From: W11650 sp041844915
Lineage (GTDB): Bacteria; Bacillota; Clostridia; Lachnospirales; Vallitaleaceae
Reading direction: 5' to 3'
DNA: 23,726 nt
Assembly: GCA_041844915.1 (NCBI GenBank)
Contig: JBGZBY010000129.1
Location: forward strand, 1-23,726
The notes under the pieces were generated by a model. It was not told the DNA's origin. It made no database searches and saw nothing but the letters and a program-made list of their open reading frames with translations. The position numbers and the translations under genes are program-made. This document shows positions 22,579 to 23,726 of this stretch, in pieces. How positions within the stretch are numbered: the stretch's first letter is position 1; every line of letters begins with the position of its first letter.

Positions 22579-23409
22579 TTAGGACAGATTTTCCCGAAAG
22601 CTTTGAATCCGCTTTTCCTCACAGACAGCGGTATATTCTCCCTTCAGGAAAAGATCGGCATATTTTTCCAAAAGTTCCTGCCAAGAGGCATTTTCCTTGC
22701 CCGCCAAAATCGGATAAAATAAAATCCCGTTCTGCTTTGCCGCCTTCCAATCGCCGTAGGCGTCGCCGATTTTAAGCGCCTTATCTCTGGCATATCCGCC
22801 AAACTCCATAAGTCGAGCAATGCACTCTGCCTTGGCGCCCATTTCCTGTGTACAAAATACCGAAATGTACGGACTAAGCCCATAGCCGTCCCATTCCTCC
22901 AATACCGCCGCTCCATTGGCTGAAGATACTACAGCTATGTCGGCTCGTTCCGAGAGCTTGGCCAGAACCTCCCTCACATTAGCAAAAGGTTTTTTCAGGC
23001 TCAGATCAATTTTTTCAATCTCATTATTGACCCTGCCAGAATATTCTATTGCCAAACGAAAGATCTCCTTGCCGCTTTTTTGGTATTCCTCCTCCAACGT
23101 GGCATGGTTAAGCGAAGCTCCTCTTTCGATAAATGCTCCATACTCGTCCAAGCCCTCTATCCGATAGCCCTGCTCCGCCGCGTAGCCAAGGATTTCTCTT
23201 AAGCCTAGAAAACGATGGATTCCTCTCTTTTCGGAAAATAAATTAATCCGGTTCCATTCCGTCAAAATCCCCTTCTCTATTTGCTCCAAGCCAAAAACAG
23301 CGACAACCTGCGGACCAAACGCTCTGATATGCTTGATGTTCATACTGTCGATCGCACATCCGTCCGAGTCGATACAAACCAATCTATCGTGCTTTGGAAT
23401 AAAATCCAT
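22579..23409 (-). CDS. HAD-family hydrolase (phosphatase or phosphomutase-like)
   Basis: A cytoplasmic haloacid-dehalogenase-fold enzyme, 276 aa. Motif I is DSDGCAIDS (14-22), with nucleophile D14 and D16. Motif II is VVSSAN with S162. Motif III is probably K193 (GAKAEC). Motif IV is KIGDAYGDW with D216 and D220. A long helical cap (about 25-135) lies between motifs I and II, as in C1-capped enzymes such as beta-phosphoglucomutase and small sugar phosphatases. The substrate is unknown; the sugar-import neighbours suggest a phosphosugar (inference). AGGAAAAG precedes the ATG. It is first in the minus-strand run leading to the GH3 and ABC genes, separated by 262 bp with a candidate terminator. 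An AT-rich divergent region lies upstream. Confidence 0.85.
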   Translation of the reverse strand: MDFIPKHDRLVCIDSDGCAIDSMNIKHIRAFGPQVVAVFGLEQIEKGILTEWNRINLFSEKRGIHRFLGLREILGYAAEQGYRIEGLDEYGAFIERGASLNHATLEEEYQKSGKEIFRLAIEYSGRVNNEIEKIDLSLKKPFANVREVLAKLSERADIAVVSSANGAAVLEEWDGYGLSPYISVFCTQEMGAKAECIARLMEFGGYARDKALKIGDAYGDWKAAKQNGILFYPILAGKENASWQELLEKYADLFLKGEYTAVCEEKRIQSFRENLS

Positions 23410-23492
23410 TCTTTTCCTACCCTTCTGTAAAAAAATAATATTTTCTTTTTTAAAATATCATAATTAAAAAAATATTGTTAGTATTTTTTTTG

Positions 23493-23521
23493 TTGATTCT
23501 TGTAAAAATTTTAGGTATAAT
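23493..23521 (+). promoter_or_regulatory. Promoter of the partial gene at the right edge
   Basis: -35 TTGATT (23493-23498), a 17-base spacer and perfect -10 TATAAT (23516-23521), 61 bases before the start codon, in a very AT-rich divergent intergenic region. Confidence 0.7.
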
Positions 23522-23582
23522 ATAAATTAATTAGTAATCTACAATTTTTAAATATTTTTTTGTTTGTTTTGACGGTGACTCT

Positions 23583-23726
23583 ATGAATTTGAATTCCTTT
23601 GATAAAAATTTTATTCAAGCCCTGCTGAATACTACACTGGGTGTACAGGCATTATTTATTCATTCCGATTTTCAGTCCTTTGAAAAATTGGATTATCATC
23701 TGATGTCCTCGGTTCTAAACCGCAAT
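23583..23726 (+). CDS. Unidentified protein, N-terminal 48 residues only (3' end off window)
   Basis: Starts at ATG 23583 after GACGGTGA, with a good promoter upstream, and stays open to the window edge. The visible part (MNLNSFDKNFIQALLNTTLG and on to SSVLNRN) has no recognisable domain, signal peptide or membrane span. Because it is divergent from a carbohydrate cluster that has no regulator of its own, it could be a transcriptional regulator or sensor for it. That is a guess from position only. Confidence 0.6.
   Translation, partial: MNLNSFDKNFIQALLNTTLGVQALFIHSDFQSFEKLDYHLMSSVLNRN

Noticed and set aside
1..23726. CRISPR arrays, tRNA or rRNA genes, prophage or toxin-antitoxin pairs
   Set aside because: No regularly spaced repeats, cloverleaf or rRNA signatures, and no matching protein families were seen on either strand.

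Overview
The window reads as chromosomal DNA of a low-to-moderate-GC Gram-positive anaerobe of the Bacillota, most likely class Clostridia and perhaps a Lachnospiraceae relative (inference). The support is strong AGGAGG-type ribosome sites, a tRNA-Ile T-box leader in front of ileS, several PTS and carbohydrate ABC genes, a LicR-type regulator, and an Rpn-family gene with LEG repeats. There are no rRNA or tRNA genes, no CRISPR array and no complete insertion sequence.

Layout. (1) 1-3441, plus strand: the 3' part of a MalY/PatB-type PLP enzyme (C-S beta-lyase/aminotransferase), an SLC1/DAACS-type amino-acid symporter with unusual binding-site residues, and a YheO/DauR-type PAS-HTH regulator. 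This looks like a small amino-acid uptake and degradation module with its sensor. (2) 3635-4510, plus: a ROK-family fructokinase, separated from the convergent ileS by two hairpins. (3) 4946-8663, minus: a type-2 (eukaryote-like) isoleucyl-tRNA synthetase with a T-box leader and a clear promoter. (4) 8745-10855, plus: an Rpn-family PD-(D/E)XK nuclease gene, a decayed copy of its 3' part directly behind it, then a gene of unknown function. (5) 10980-16839, minus: a beta-glucoside PTS cluster in transcription order licR-like regulator, GH1 6-phospho-beta-glucosidase, EIIB, EIIC, EIIA. Sugar is phosphorylated on entry and hydrolysed in the cytoplasm. (6) 17010-23409, minus: HAD phosphatase, GH3 beta-N-acetylhexosaminidase-like enzyme, two ABC sugar permeases and a solute-binding lipoprotein. 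This is probably an oligosaccharide import and hydrolysis cluster that borrows an ATPase encoded elsewhere. (7) 23493-end, plus: a promoter and the first 48 codons of an unidentified gene.

The window is mostly ordinary metabolic DNA, and I see no convincing new multi-gene system. The points most worth a second look are: the loss of three of the four PRD histidines in the LicR-like regulator; two conserved sequence blocks shared by the GH1 and EIIC leaders, which suggest two separately controlled transcription units; the symporter whose substrate and sodium motifs are altered; a compact three-way-junction RNA fold in front of that symporter; and the frameshifted second Rpn tail. All functional statements rest on motif recognition by eye, without database searches.
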